A stretch of DNA of 64,000 bases, taken from contig CABUKS010000004.1 in assembly GCA_902492235.1 (NCBI GenBank), positions 28,731 to 92,730 on the forward strand. Direction: 5' to 3'. The notes under the pieces were generated by a model that worked only from the letters and a program-made list of their open reading frames with translations, was not told the DNA's origin and searched no databases. The stretch comes from an uncultured Collinsella sp. GTDB taxonomy: Bacteria > Actinomycetota > Coriobacteriia > Coriobacteriales > Coriobacteriaceae. Numbering within the stretch: the stretch's first letter is position 1; every line of letters starts with the position of its first letter. A program made the translations under genes and the position numbers. Below are positions 34,167 to 43,640 of this stretch, piece after piece.

Positions 34167-35471
34167 CTACTCCCCCGCCACGCTCGCGCGCAGCTTGGCG
34201 GCGATGGGCTCGGATGCCAGCAGGAACACGAGCATGACCACGGAGCACGCCAGGCACACGATCCAGGTGCTCGCAAAGGAGCCCGTGGCATCGAACAGCA
34301 CGCCCGAGACAATGGCGCCCACGGTGCCGCCGACCATCTCGAGCGAGGTAATGGTGCCCGTGACCTTACCGAGGTCGGCCATGCCAAACTGCTCGGACGC
34401 GGCGATGGTAGGCGTGATGGTGCCCATGCACGTTCCGATACCAAAGCTCACGGCAGCCACGATGGGACCAAGATCGGTCGCGGGGAAGCACAGGGCGACG
34501 CAGGCGATAATGCACGCAATGGAGCCAAGGATATTGCCAAAGCGCAGACCAAAGCGGTCATAGATCGCACCGAGCGAAATCTTGGCGATAACGACGGTGA
34601 CCATGTAGGCCGAAAGCACGGTACCTGCCCACATGGGATCGTGGCCGCCCGTGACGATCTTGGCGCCGTTGACGGTAACACTCGTCATGTTGGTGACCTG
34701 GTTGGGCAAGATGGCGCCGTTAACGAGACCCATAAAGAGGAAGGCGACGACGAGCAGCCAAAACGCCGGGCTCTTCTTGATACGAGACCAGCCGACGCTA
34801 ACCTCGGGCGCCGTGTGCTCGTCCTTATCGCCAGCCGTCGAGACGGACGGATCGCCCGGGTTCTCGCCGAGCGGCTTAAGGCCGATCTCGGAAGGCTTGG
34901 TGCGGAAGGAGTAAGCCGTGATGGGCAGTGCCGCCACCATGCAGACGGCAGCGAGTACCAGGAACGCAGAGCGCCAGCCCACACTCACGATAAGAGAGCT
35001 CACGATCGGCGAGAGAATGGCTCCGCCAAAGCCCGAGCCCGAAAGTGCGATGGAAATGGCAAGGCCGCGTTTAGCGGTAAACCAGTTGGCGGTCACAAGG
35101 CTAATGAGCAGACGGGTCGAGGCCACAGCGAAGCAGCCCGAAACGGCAAAGAGCACGTAGACCTGCCACAGCTCACCGACAAAGCTCATGCCGGCAAGCA
35201 CCGCCGAGGTAGCGATAACGGTAAGCGAGCCCAATACGCGGCCACTCACCTTATCGGCAACATGACCGATAACGAGCGAACCCACGACACTCACCACGGT
35301 GGAGATGGCATTGGAGACGTTGTACTGCGCAAGGGAAATACCCAGGTTGCTGACGATCAGCGGCTGGAACAGGCTCATGCAGTTGACGAAAATCGTGTAA
35401 CACGTGGCCATGATCACGAAGCCGGAGGCCACCACGAGCCAGCCGGGGAAGAACTTACGCTGCTGGGGCAT
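34167..35471 (-). CDS. MFS transporter, oxalate/formate-antiporter (OFA) type
   Basis: The 434-residue protein has 12 predicted membrane segments; it begins MPQQRKFFPGWLVVASGF, the typical OFA-type opening, with a central cytosolic loop (about residues 195-225) rich in Asp/Glu. Substrates in this subfamily are monocarboxylates or dicarboxylates, but cannot be named here. The ATG at 35471 has AAGGAG 5 nt upstream. The upstream neighbour is the M20 hydrolase, from which it is separated by a terminator-like nested repeat. A lactate or formate substrate would fit the organism but is speculation. Confidence 0.83.
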   Translation of the reverse strand: MPQQRKFFPGWLVVASGFVIMATCYTIFVNCMSLFQPLIVSNLGISLAQYNVSNAISTVVSVVGSLVIGHVADKVSGRVLGSLTVIATSAVLAGMSFVGELWQVYVLFAVSGCFAVASTRLLISLVTANWFTAKRGLAISIALSGSGFGGAILSPIVSSLIVSVGWRSAFLVLAAVCMVAALPITAYSFRTKPSEIGLKPLGENPGDPSVSTAGDKDEHTAPEVSVGWSRIKKSPAFWLLVVAFLFMGLVNGAILPNQVTNMTSVTVNGAKIVTGGHDPMWAGTVLSAYMVTVVIAKISLGAIYDRFGLRFGNILGSIACIIACVALCFPATDLGPIVAAVSFGIGTCMGTITPTIAASEQFGMADLGKVTGTITSLEMVGGTVGAIVSGVLFDATGSFASTWIVCLACSVVMLVFLLASEPIAAKLRASVAGE

Positions 35472-35510
35472 ACTGCTCCTTTTAGACAAACGAATAGCCT
35501 GCGCCGGGCG

Positions 35511-35600
35511 CCGGTAGTGCCCAAGATTGCCTTGAAAGACAAGGGCATAGGCCTTACGGCCATGCCCGCAGGCTTGAAAGGCAAGGTTGGGTGCTACCGG
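35511..35600. repeat. Nested inverted repeat overlapping the M20 hydrolase stop
   Basis: Outer arms 35511-35533 and 35578-35600 match at 19 of 23 positions; the right arm contains the hydrolase stop codon (TAG, 35594-35596). Inner stem GGGCAT-A-GGCC / GGCCATGCCC (35543-35567) has one bulged A. CTTGAAAG occurs on both sides of the inner stem. It is the likely terminator of the hydrolase gene. Confidence 0.72.
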
Positions 35601-36892
35601 TGGTCGGCGATATAGCCCAAAGCGACGGCGGTATAGGCCGCGGCACCGAGCGGCAGCTCGGCATCGTTAAAACGTGCCTTGGGATGGTGCTGGGCAAAGT
35701 GTTCGTCCGTGTCGGTTACGGCCGCGCCCACGGTAAAGTACGCACTTGGGATCTTGCTCGAGATAAGCGCGAAGTCCTCACTCGCCATGGCATGGAAAAG
35801 CGGCAAGAAAGCCGTCTTGGGCAGCACTGCGCCCACGTAGCCAAGCGACGCCTGAGTCATATCGCTGTCGAGTACAAGCGGCGGAACATCCGAAAGCGTC
35901 TCGATGGTCGCCGGCGTACGATAGGTCGTAGCAACGCCGTTAACGACCTCCGCGATGCGGGTCTTTAGGTGAGCCATGAGCTCAACATCAAAGCCGCGCA
36001 GCGTTCCCTCGAGCACGCAGGTGTCGGGGATGACGTTGGCCGCCAAGCCGCCGGCGAACTTACCAACGGTAAGTGCGACTTCCTTGGCCGCCGGCACCTC
36101 GCGGGAGATAAGCTCCTGGAGCGCCAGGTGCACGTGGACGCCGGCCGTGATGGGGTCGATGCAGATCTCGGGGCTGGAACCGTGGCCGCCCTTGCCCTGG
36201 AGCGTGATGCGGAAACCGTACACACCCGAGAGCGCCGGGCTGCCGTAGAGCACCAGGCCAAGCGGCGACTGGCTGTTGACATGCATGGCAAAGGCCGCCT
36301 GAGGGCGCGGGTTCTCGAGCAAGCCGTCGGCGATGGCGGCGCGGGCGCCCTCGAAGGTCTCCTCGCCCGGCTGGAACAGCAGTTTGACGGTGGCATTGGC
36401 GTCGATGAGCTCGGCCTCGCGGGCCTTGAGCAGGCGCGCCGCACCAAGCAGGGCCGTCGCGTGCATATCGTGACCGCAAGCATGCATGCAGCCATTGGTG
36501 GATGCAAAGGGCTCGCCGGATTCCTCGACAACGGGCAGGGCATCCATATCGCCTCGGAGCATGACGACCGTTCCGGCCCGCTCGTCCTTGCACGTGCCAT
36601 TGCCCTGAGCGGCCGCGGCCGCACCGGCACCGATCAGGCCAACGACGCAGGAACCGTCGACGAGCGTGGCAAACGGGATGTCCATCTCGGCCAGGCGCGC
36701 TTGGATATACGCAGAGGTCTGCGGGAGGTCGTTACCAAGTTCGGGCGTCCGATGCAGATCGTGACGCCATGCGGCAAGCTCATCGGCAAAAGTTTGAGCC
36801 TCTTTGACCAGACTGTCGCCAATGGCGGCTTGCGCCGCCGCGGTGGCCTTGGGCGCTGATTGCGGTTGAAGATCGGACAGTGCTGGTGCCAT
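35594..36892 (-). CDS. M20-family amidohydrolase / carboxypeptidase (M20D)
   Basis: The 432-residue zinc-type hydrolase has the M20D pattern: HDLHRTPELG (about 44-53), RGDMDALPV (113-121), CMHACGHDMHATALLGAARLL (135-155) with metal-binding Cys/His, FQPGEETFEGA with the catalytic Glu, and a dimerisation domain in the middle (GKGGHGSSPE). Relatives cleave N-acyl or aminobenzoyl amino acids. The ATG at 36892 follows GGAGG at 6 nt; the upstream in-frame extension lacks support. It is a cytosolic protein with no signal peptide. The exact substrate is unknown. Confidence 0.88.
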   Translation of the reverse strand: MAPALSDLQPQSAPKATAAAQAAIGDSLVKEAQTFADELAAWRHDLHRTPELGNDLPQTSAYIQARLAEMDIPFATLVDGSCVVGLIGAGAAAAAQGNGTCKDERAGTVVMLRGDMDALPVVEESGEPFASTNGCMHACGHDMHATALLGAARLLKAREAELIDANATVKLLFQPGEETFEGARAAIADGLLENPRPQAAFAMHVNSQSPLGLVLYGSPALSGVYGFRITLQGKGGHGSSPEICIDPITAGVHVHLALQELISREVPAAKEVALTVGKFAGGLAANVIPDTCVLEGTLRGFDVELMAHLKTRIAEVVNGVATTYRTPATIETLSDVPPLVLDSDMTQASLGYVGAVLPKTAFLPLFHAMASEDFALISSKIPSAYFTVGAAVTDTDEHFAQHHPKARFNDAELPLGAAAYTAVALGYIADHR

Positions 36893-36977
36893 AGATGCCC
36901 TCCAGTAACGTTTTTGCAGCAAGCACTTTGATAGCGTAAAGTGCAAGGTACTACTTTAAGGGCGACGCATAAAAAAT

Positions 36978-36995
36978 GCCGCCCCGGGAGGCGGC
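36978..36995 (-). terminator. Terminator of the DMT exporter gene
   Basis: GCCGCC / GGCGGC with a 6-nt loop is followed by ATTTTTTAT on the minus strand, 13 bp past the stop codon. Confidence 0.82.
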
Positions 36996-37007
36996 GCAAC
37001 AAATTGT

Positions 37008-37991
37008 TTACAATTGCGGACGCGGCTTTCGACGCAAAAAATCGAAATGCGTCTCGCTCAAGATAATCGAAAGAAAGATGAGCGCGAAGCCGGCGAGCAG
37101 GCGCGAGGTGAGCGCCTCCCCCATCAGCAATACCGAGAACAGGACACCCGAAGGCGACTCCATCGAAAGGAGCAGCGAGCCCGTCGAGGCTGGAACGTGC
37201 GCCAATCCAACGTTTTGGATGAGCAGCGCCACGCACGTGCAGCCCACCGAGAGGAAAACAGCCACACCGATAAATTCCGGCGTCCATGCAGAGAGGGGCG
37301 CCTGAGTCTCGAATAGCAGCGACGTGATTAAACTCAAAACGCCATTGCCCACAAACATCCAAAACGTGATGACGTTGATGTCCATCTTGCGGCCGTACTT
37401 GGCGGTCACCGACATCTGGATGGCAAAGAAGACCGCGCCGCCCAGCGTAATGGCATCACCGATGTTGAACTCGACGCTATCGAGCGCCACCAGGCCAATG
37501 CCCGCCAGACAGAGCAATGCGGCACCCAAGTTGTAACGCGTGAGCTTTTCGCCGCTCAGGAAATAGCTCGCAAAGGGCACAAGGATGCAGTACGTACCCG
37601 TCAAAAACGCGTTCTTGCCCGCCGTGGTCTGAGCCAGACCGACCGTCTGCAGGGCGTAGGCGGCCCACATAAGTGTGCCCATGCCAAGCCCGACGATCAG
37701 GTTGCGGGCGTTGAGGTGCGCGATGATGCGCTTGTGGAAGATGACAAACATGACCAACGCCGCAGGCAGAAAGCGCACGTAGAGCAGTTCAAACACTGGA
37801 ATGGTGCCGAGCGCGTCCTTCATAGTGGTAAAGGAGTAGCCCCAGATAATCGCCACCGAAAGCAGCAGAACTTTCCAGAACAGCGGCGAGCGAGCGCCGG
37901 CGCCCCGGGGAATACCGCCCGCGCCCAAATCCTCACGGGCCACAGGGCCATCAGGCATGTTTTCGATTTCGTTGGCAGCGTATTGGGCCAT
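37008..37991 (-). CDS. EamA/DMT-family transporter
   Basis: The 327-residue protein has a 35-residue hydrophilic N-terminus and ten membrane segments arranged as two EamA repeats (about 40-170 and 180-318). Motifs such as IIWGYSFTTMKDALGTIP and SLLLSMESPSGVLFSVLLMGEALT are typical of drug/metabolite exporters. Substrate is unknown; relatives export amino acids or metabolites. It is monocistronic, with a terminator on its 3' side and the terminator of the YhgE pair on its 5' side. Confidence 0.85.
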   Translation of the reverse strand: MAQYAANEIENMPDGPVAREDLGAGGIPRGAGARSPLFWKVLLLSVAIIWGYSFTTMKDALGTIPVFELLYVRFLPAALVMFVIFHKRIIAHLNARNLIVGLGMGTLMWAAYALQTVGLAQTTAGKNAFLTGTYCILVPFASYFLSGEKLTRYNLGAALLCLAGIGLVALDSVEFNIGDAITLGGAVFFAIQMSVTAKYGRKMDINVITFWMFVGNGVLSLITSLLFETQAPLSAWTPEFIGVAVFLSVGCTCVALLIQNVGLAHVPASTGSLLLSMESPSGVLFSVLLMGEALTSRLLAGFALIFLSIILSETHFDFLRRKPRPQL

Positions 37992-38067
37992 GGAACATCC
38001 TCACACTCAATCTGGGCGTGGTGTCCGCACGCGTATGGCTGCGTGCCGCCTCATGGTCAAATAAAAA

Positions 38068-38097
38068 CGGGGCGCACCGGACCCCCGGCACGCCCCG
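38068..38097 (-). terminator. Terminator of the YhgE/Pip operon
   Basis: CGGGGCG / CGCCCCG, extended by CACCGG/CCGGCA pairing, is followed on minus by TTTTTATTT. It lies 95 bp past the second YhgE gene's stop. Confidence 0.82.
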
Positions 38098-38192
38098 CTA
38101 CTGTAGCAACAACCAGCGTTGCATCGCAATCCAGCCCACTAAAGTACCGACTTGGATAACCTCGATGTTCCGACGGCGTTTACGTTGCTGAA

Positions 38193-40382
38193 CTAAATCA
38201 ATTTGGTTGACTCCAGTTTTTCGATGATCCAGTCGTTGGCTTTGATGACCGGGCGGCGGAAGACGACGCCCAGTGCCAGCGACGGAATCAGATAGCTCGC
38301 CAGAATGCCTAGCTCAATCCAGTACTCCATGTGGTACGCACCGGCCATGGCGGCATGCATGGCGTTGATGCCGTGGGTGAACGGCAGGAACGGATAGATC
38401 GCCTGGAACACGGGGCCGGTCATCTCGATGGGGAACGTGCCGCCCGAACCGCCGACCTGCATGACCAGCAGCACGACGGCGAGCGCCTTGCCGATATCGC
38501 CAAACGAAACCGTAAGCGTGTAGACGATATTGGAGAACACGAGACTCGCGACCCAGCCCGCCAGCACAAACTGCAGCGGGTCGTCGCACTGGATGCCAAA
38601 GAACAGGATGTCGCCCGCACACACGAGCGTTGCCTGCAGCAGGGCCAGACCGCCAAAGAACAGGTAGCGGCCCAGGTAGATCTCGTGCAGGCGCACGGGG
38701 ATGAGCTCGTTGATAAGCTCATCGTCAACCGAGACCTTCATCATGGCCGCCAGCACGATCGAGCCGACCCAGAGCGACAGAATCGTGTAGAACGGTGCCA
38801 TGGCCGAACCGTAGTTGCGGATCGGATAGACCGGCTTGCGATCGAGCGCGACGGGGCCGGAAAGCGACACGGCCAGACCCTCGGGATCATTGCCGATCAT
38901 CGTCTTGATCGTAGCGAGGTCATCCGACATCAAGGCGCCGTCGAGCTCGTCCTTAAACGCGCTGATCTTGTCCGACGCCTCGCCTAGCTGATCGGAAGCC
39001 TTGTTGACCAGCTTGGCGGCCTTGGAGAGGCCCTTCGCCAACGAGCCGGATGCATCGGTGAGGCCGCCTACGGCGCTATCCAGGTCGCCCGAGATGCCAT
39101 CAAGCGAGTCCAGAATGCCCGAAACCGTCTTCTTGAGCTCCTTGGCCTTAACCGAGAACGTGGAATCGTAATCGGATTTGGCACCCGCGATGCCGGCCTT
39201 GGCATCAGCGATGGCCTGATCGACCTCGGCACGCGAGTTGTTGACCTCGGCCATGCTATCGGAGAGAGACTTCGCGGTAGACGCCAGATCCTTGGCATTG
39301 TTGCGGTACTCAACGGCGATTCTGCCCAGCGACGTCGCGGCGGACTTGAGGCCGTCCTTCAAATTCTCATCGCTCACCTGGTCGGCAAGGCTGCGGAGCT
39401 GATCGGCCATCGCATCGATATCCTTGGCGCGCTCATTGAGGGCCGCAGCGGCATCGTTGAGTTGGGACACCGTAAGGTCGACATGCTGGTTTGCGGTGTC
39501 GAACGCCTTCGCGAGCTCGGCAGACACATTGTCGAACGAACCCGCACTTCCATCGATTGCGGCATCGATGGCATCGTTTGCCGCCTTAAGCGCTTCTTTG
39601 GAATCATCGATGCCGCTTTTGGCATGTTCCATGAGCTGCTTTGTCGACTCATCGACGGCACCGGTCTGCTTGAGCATGCCGCTCGCCGACGTCAGCGAAT
39701 CGGACGTGGAGCTCAAAATGCCCGCCAGCGACGAAGCATTTGCCTGAACGTCTCGCAGGTCCTCAATCGAATCGCCAAGCGTCGAGGACAGGTTGGCGAT
39801 AAAGTTGCTGACCTGGTCGGTGCTCATGTAATCGAGCAGGCTGGACACCGTCTTAAGACCGATGCTCGTAATGGTCTCGGTAAAAGTTTCGTTAACCTGG
39901 CTCTGAACGGCACTCGAACCCTTCTCGGTCACGATCTGCGCAATGGCGTTGGCCTTCTGGTTCTCGTAAAACTCGATATCGGCGTGTTTCACGTCGGTCG
40001 AGAAAAGCGTCATCATGTCAGCGCTAAACGTTTTGGGGATAACGACGGCAGCATAGTACGCGCCCGACTTAACGCCCTCGATAGCCTTTTCGCGATTGTT
40101 GAGCACAACCCAATCGAAGCTCTCGTTGCCGCGTAGGGTGGCGGTCACGTTTTCGCCCACGTTAACCTCGACGGGGATCAAATCGCTCTCGTAACCCTCA
40201 TCGGTGTTGACCACGGCGATCTTAAGATTGCCGGTGTTGCCGTACGGATCCCAGCTGCCGGCGATGTTAAACCACGCGTACAGACACGGTACGATAATGA
40301 GGCCCATCACGACAACCAAGCCGATCACGGAGCGAGACACGTTTTGGACATCGCGCTTAAACAGATGCAGGATGTTCTTCAT
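38193..40382 (-). CDS. YhgE/Pip family membrane protein (second of a pair)
   Basis: The 729-residue protein has an N-terminal membrane segment (about 18-40) followed by the family motif AWFNIAGSWDPYGNTGNLKIAVVNTDEG, a long extracellular region (about 45-500) rich in Ala/Ser/Asp/Lys and predicted to be coiled coil, and 5-6 C-terminal membrane segments of ABC-2 type with GGSGGTFPIEMTGPVFQAIYPFLPFTHGINAMH. Pip proteins are phage receptors or export-related in Firmicutes. The ATG at 40382 directly abuts the previous gene's TAA, with GGAGGTGAGG inside that gene. Confidence 0.87.
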   Translation of the reverse strand: MKNILHLFKRDVQNVSRSVIGLVVVMGLIIVPCLYAWFNIAGSWDPYGNTGNLKIAVVNTDEGYESDLIPVEVNVGENVTATLRGNESFDWVVLNNREKAIEGVKSGAYYAAVVIPKTFSADMMTLFSTDVKHADIEFYENQKANAIAQIVTEKGSSAVQSQVNETFTETITSIGLKTVSSLLDYMSTDQVSNFIANLSSTLGDSIEDLRDVQANASSLAGILSSTSDSLTSASGMLKQTGAVDESTKQLMEHAKSGIDDSKEALKAANDAIDAAIDGSAGSFDNVSAELAKAFDTANQHVDLTVSQLNDAAAALNERAKDIDAMADQLRSLADQVSDENLKDGLKSAATSLGRIAVEYRNNAKDLASTAKSLSDSMAEVNNSRAEVDQAIADAKAGIAGAKSDYDSTFSVKAKELKKTVSGILDSLDGISGDLDSAVGGLTDASGSLAKGLSKAAKLVNKASDQLGEASDKISAFKDELDGALMSDDLATIKTMIGNDPEGLAVSLSGPVALDRKPVYPIRNYGSAMAPFYTILSLWVGSIVLAAMMKVSVDDELINELIPVRLHEIYLGRYLFFGGLALLQATLVCAGDILFFGIQCDDPLQFVLAGWVASLVFSNIVYTLTVSFGDIGKALAVVLLVMQVGGSGGTFPIEMTGPVFQAIYPFLPFTHGINAMHAAMAGAYHMEYWIELGILASYLIPSLALGVVFRRPVIKANDWIIEKLESTKLI

Positions 40383-43199
40383 TTATGCCTCACCTCCTTT
40401 GGAGTGCTTGCCAAGCGCGGTGGTATCTCCATCATTTGTGGCTGTGCTGTCGCTGCCCTGAGATTTATGGTGCGAGCCGATATGCGGCAAGCGGCCCGTG
40501 GACTGATCGCCGCCCTTGGCACCACGCTCGCTGGCGTTGAGGCCAAACATGTGGCGGGCGGCAGGAATGGCGGCCGTGTGTTCGCGCATCTCGCGACGCA
40601 GGTCCTCATCCGAAAGCGCCGAGATGCGCATCTGGGTATTGAGGCTCGCTCGGATATATTCGATATTGATCAGCCAGCCGCAGATGGCAATAACCGAGAT
40701 GATCCAAATGACAAGCAGGATGATCTTGCCGTTATTGTCGATATCGAGAACCGTCGACAGGACAAAGAGCAGGACCTGAACGCCCACCACGGCGGCAAAA
40801 CCGCCCTTGATGTAGTACGGGTAGCGATGTTCAAAGGCGACCGCATGATCGAGCAGTTCGCGACGGTACGAATCGGAATCGAGCATGACGCGCATGGCCG
40901 TGCGCAGCGAGTAGCGCTGGCGCGGCAGGTCGTTGGACTCGCAAATCATCATACCGGTCGTGGAGAGCTGTTTATCAAAGAGCAGGTTAAGGTTGAGCAG
41001 CAGCGGACGCAGCTGCAGGCCGATAAAGAGCGCCACGATCAAGAACACGCCCAGAATGCACAGGTTAAACAGGTAGTTAAACGAGTACATGCCGCCGACC
41101 GTCTCGCGCAGCAGATTGATGCCGTAGGTAAAGGGCAGCAGTGGGTGCAGCCACTGGAAGAAGCCAGGCATCATCTCGATGGGGTACATGCCCGATGAAC
41201 CCGGAATCTGCACGATAACCAGAATGACGCCGATTGCCTTGCCGATGTGCTTAAACGTAGTGGACAGCGCGTAAATGATGTTGACGTACGTAAACGAGAT
41301 GGCGATGCCGCCCAGCACGAACAGCAGCGGGTTGACGCACTGTACGCCAATGACCAGATCACCCACCGTAACGATGATGGCCTGCAACGCGCCCAGGATC
41401 ACCATGAGCAACCAGCGGCCAAAGTAGCCTTGGCGCGCCGTAAAGCTGCCAACACCTTCACGGTCGACCTCGAGCTTGTAGATGGCGATGAGCACATAGC
41501 CGCCCACCCAAAGCGCCAGATTGGTATAGAACGGGGCAATGCCCGAGCCGAAGCTCTTAACCGGATAGATCGACTTGGACGCGAGCTCAACCGGAGATGC
41601 CATGAAGTCTGCGACGTCATTGACGTCGACGCCCATCAGGTCGGCCAGCTCGCCCATGGACTCGGAGGTCTGTAGCGCCGCGATGTCGTTGGCGGCGGTT
41701 GCGAGCTTGTCCTGGACCTTGGCAAGCGAGGAATCGGTCTGGGACAGCGTGGTCTTGGCCTGGCCGAGCGTAGCGTTAAGCTGCGAAAGCGTACCGCGCG
41801 CGCTTGCAATCGTGGGCGTGAGGCCAGATACGATACCCGTCAAATCACCCGAGACGGCGGCAAAGGAATCAAGCGCGCTCGAGGCCTTCGGCAGCGCGTT
41901 TTGACCCAGGTCCGTCTGGGCCTGGCCAAGGTTGGTCGCACCGGTCTGAATTGCGTTATTGATAGCGTCGCTGGCACCCGAGACAGCCGCGGCGTCATTC
42001 GCCATGGCGCTCGACTGCGCGGACAAACCGTCCTTGATGCTCTGCAACTTCTCGTTCTGCTCACGGAGCGTATTGATGGTCGATACAATGCGCGCGTCAA
42101 TTTCCTCGGAACCTGTCGACGTGTCATTGGCGAGAATCTCCAAGTGCCCGATAACGGCCTTATTGTGGTCGATCGTCGCTTGGAGAGACTCGAGCGAGTT
42201 GTCGATACGGGTGGTCGTAGATGTGACCGTGCCCGTCAGCTTGCCGATGGCAGCGTTCGCGGAGGCCGACGTCTTGGTGAGCGCAAGGCTGCCTTCCGAG
42301 AGCGCCTTGGAGAGCGAGGCGATAGAGTTGCCCGCCGTGGTGCGAGCTTCACCCAGCAGGTCGTTGCCCTGAGAGATCGCTTGCGTCAGTGACGGCGCCT
42401 GACCCTGCATGCCGGCAAGTGCCGCATCAGCCGAGGCGATAGCGCCACTCGTCTTATCGATGGCGGCATTCATGTCGCCAATCGAATCGCGCACCTCGCC
42501 CAAGGTATCGGATGCCTCGGAGACAGAACTTGCCAACGAATCCTGAGTCTGGGTTGCCTTGTCCTTTAAATCGACTCCGGCATCCTTGGCAATGCTGGCA
42601 ACGGTCTCGCCCACCGTGGAGACAAATTCCGAGTTGATCTGCTCCTCGATGGTGCTTGCACCGGTGTCGGTAACCTTGGGCGCAATAGCGCTCTTCTTCT
42701 CATTGACGTAGTACGTAAGCTTGGGCTGATGGTAGTTACCGTCGAGCATCGAAACCAGGTTATTCGAGAAGTTCTTGGGGATTACGATGGCCGCATAGTA
42801 CTCACCGCTCTCGACGCCCTCCTTGGCATCGGACGCCGAATCGACGAAGGTCCAGCCCAGCTGATCGTTCTCCTTGAGCTGATCGACAACCTGGTCGCCC
42901 GCGTTGAGCTCGCCCACCAAGTCGTTTTGGATGCCCCGATCGTTGTTGGCGATGGCAATCTTGATACCCTGGGTGTTTCCGTACGGATCCCAGTTGGCCA
43001 CGATGTTGTACCAGGCATACAGCGAGGGAATAACGCACACGCCAAGGGTAACCACCAAGGCGACGGGGTTCACAAGCAGTCGCTTAATGTCGCGCTTAAA
43101 TATCGCAAAGGACACCTTTGCATTGGATAGTTTGCTGCCGAGACTCACGCTTGGACCATCCATCCTGTCGTTAAATCGAATCGTACTATCGACAACCAT
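40383..43199 (-). CDS. YhgE/Pip family membrane protein (first of a pair)
   Basis: The roughly 938-residue paralogue of the next gene has the same layout: N-terminal segment with AWYNIVANWDPYGNTQGIKIAIANNDRG, a long coiled-coil extracellular region to about residue 520, ABC-2-type membrane segments with PGSSGMYPIEMMPGFFQWLHPLLPFTYGINLLRE, then an extra membrane pair and a C-terminal cytosolic tail of about 75 residues with no counterpart in its partner. The start is uncertain: ATG 43199 is used here; TTG 43232 and ATG 43163 are in frame, and none has a strong ribosome site. Adjacent genes suggest a heteromeric complex. Confidence 0.83.
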   Translation of the reverse strand: MVVDSTIRFNDRMDGPSVSLGSKLSNAKVSFAIFKRDIKRLLVNPVALVVTLGVCVIPSLYAWYNIVANWDPYGNTQGIKIAIANNDRGIQNDLVGELNAGDQVVDQLKENDQLGWTFVDSASDAKEGVESGEYYAAIVIPKNFSNNLVSMLDGNYHQPKLTYYVNEKKSAIAPKVTDTGASTIEEQINSEFVSTVGETVASIAKDAGVDLKDKATQTQDSLASSVSEASDTLGEVRDSIGDMNAAIDKTSGAIASADAALAGMQGQAPSLTQAISQGNDLLGEARTTAGNSIASLSKALSEGSLALTKTSASANAAIGKLTGTVTSTTTRIDNSLESLQATIDHNKAVIGHLEILANDTSTGSEEIDARIVSTINTLREQNEKLQSIKDGLSAQSSAMANDAAAVSGASDAINNAIQTGATNLGQAQTDLGQNALPKASSALDSFAAVSGDLTGIVSGLTPTIASARGTLSQLNATLGQAKTTLSQTDSSLAKVQDKLATAANDIAALQTSESMGELADLMGVDVNDVADFMASPVELASKSIYPVKSFGSGIAPFYTNLALWVGGYVLIAIYKLEVDREGVGSFTARQGYFGRWLLMVILGALQAIIVTVGDLVIGVQCVNPLLFVLGGIAISFTYVNIIYALSTTFKHIGKAIGVILVIVQIPGSSGMYPIEMMPGFFQWLHPLLPFTYGINLLRETVGGMYSFNYLFNLCILGVFLIVALFIGLQLRPLLLNLNLLFDKQLSTTGMMICESNDLPRQRYSLRTAMRVMLDSDSYRRELLDHAVAFEHRYPYYIKGGFAAVVGVQVLLFVLSTVLDIDNNGKIILLVIWIISVIAICGWLINIEYIRASLNTQMRISALSDEDLRREMREHTAAIPAARHMFGLNASERGAKGGDQSTGRLPHIGSHHKSQGSDSTATNDGDTTALGKHSKGGEA

Positions 43200-43350
43200 T
43201 GTACGTAGGCGCTTTAGCGTCTCAGAGCACAATGGTATTGAGTTTTGCGGGTAGCAATATACTACGAAGACAAATTAACGTACAGTTGTACAGTATCCTA
43301 AATTTCAGCAGGTCACAAAACCACAACCCGCACAAATTAGCAATCCGAGC

Positions 43351-43404
43351 AGTCATTGGGGACGTCCTTAAACGACCAGTCAAACAAGAACGCCCCCAAT
43401 GACT
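43351..43404. repeat. Inverted repeat upstream of the YhgE pair
   Basis: Arms 43351-43369 and 43386-43404 match at 17 of 19 positions (AGTCATTGGGG core) around a 16-nt loop. It lies in the 441-bp region between htpG and the YhgE genes, which otherwise holds only the hairpins listed next. Confidence 0.65.
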
Positions 43405-43447
43405 AGTTTGGACCACGGTAACGTCGATGTTTTAGCAATGCCAGCGA

Positions 43448-43547
43448 GCGGGCGCCAGAGCGAACAAATTGGCATGAAAAGAGGACGGCATAGACCTTCT
43501 GGTCATGCCGTCCTCTTTGAATGACAAGTTGTCGCTCTGGCGCCCGC
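43448..43547. repeat. Nested inverted repeat with inner terminator (htpG)
   Basis: Outer arms GCGGGCGCCAGAGCGA and its exact complement (43448-43463/43532-43547) enclose a long inner stem AAAGAGGACGGCAT...ATGCCGTCCTCTTT (43478-43518) with GACC/GGTC at the tip, followed by TTTTC on minus. GGCATAG-ACC-TT recurs in the inner stem at 35543-35567. It is the probable htpG terminator. Confidence 0.82.
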
Positions 43548-43562
43548 GCAGCGTCGACTGGT

Positions 43563-43633
43563 CCGCCGTTCGTTAGAACGGCGGAACTGAGGGCAGCGTC
43601 GAGCTGTTACGCGGTTTGGTAAAACCGCGTAAC
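43563..43633. other. Two strong hairpins just after htpG
   Basis: CCGCCGTTC-gtta-GAACGGCGG (43563-43584) and GTTACGCGGTTT / AAACCGCGTAAC (43606-43633) are perfect stems in the first 80 bp downstream of the htpG stop. Neither has a T-tract. They may protect or process the 3' end of the mRNA. Confidence 0.6.
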
Positions 43634-43640
43634 TACCTAA

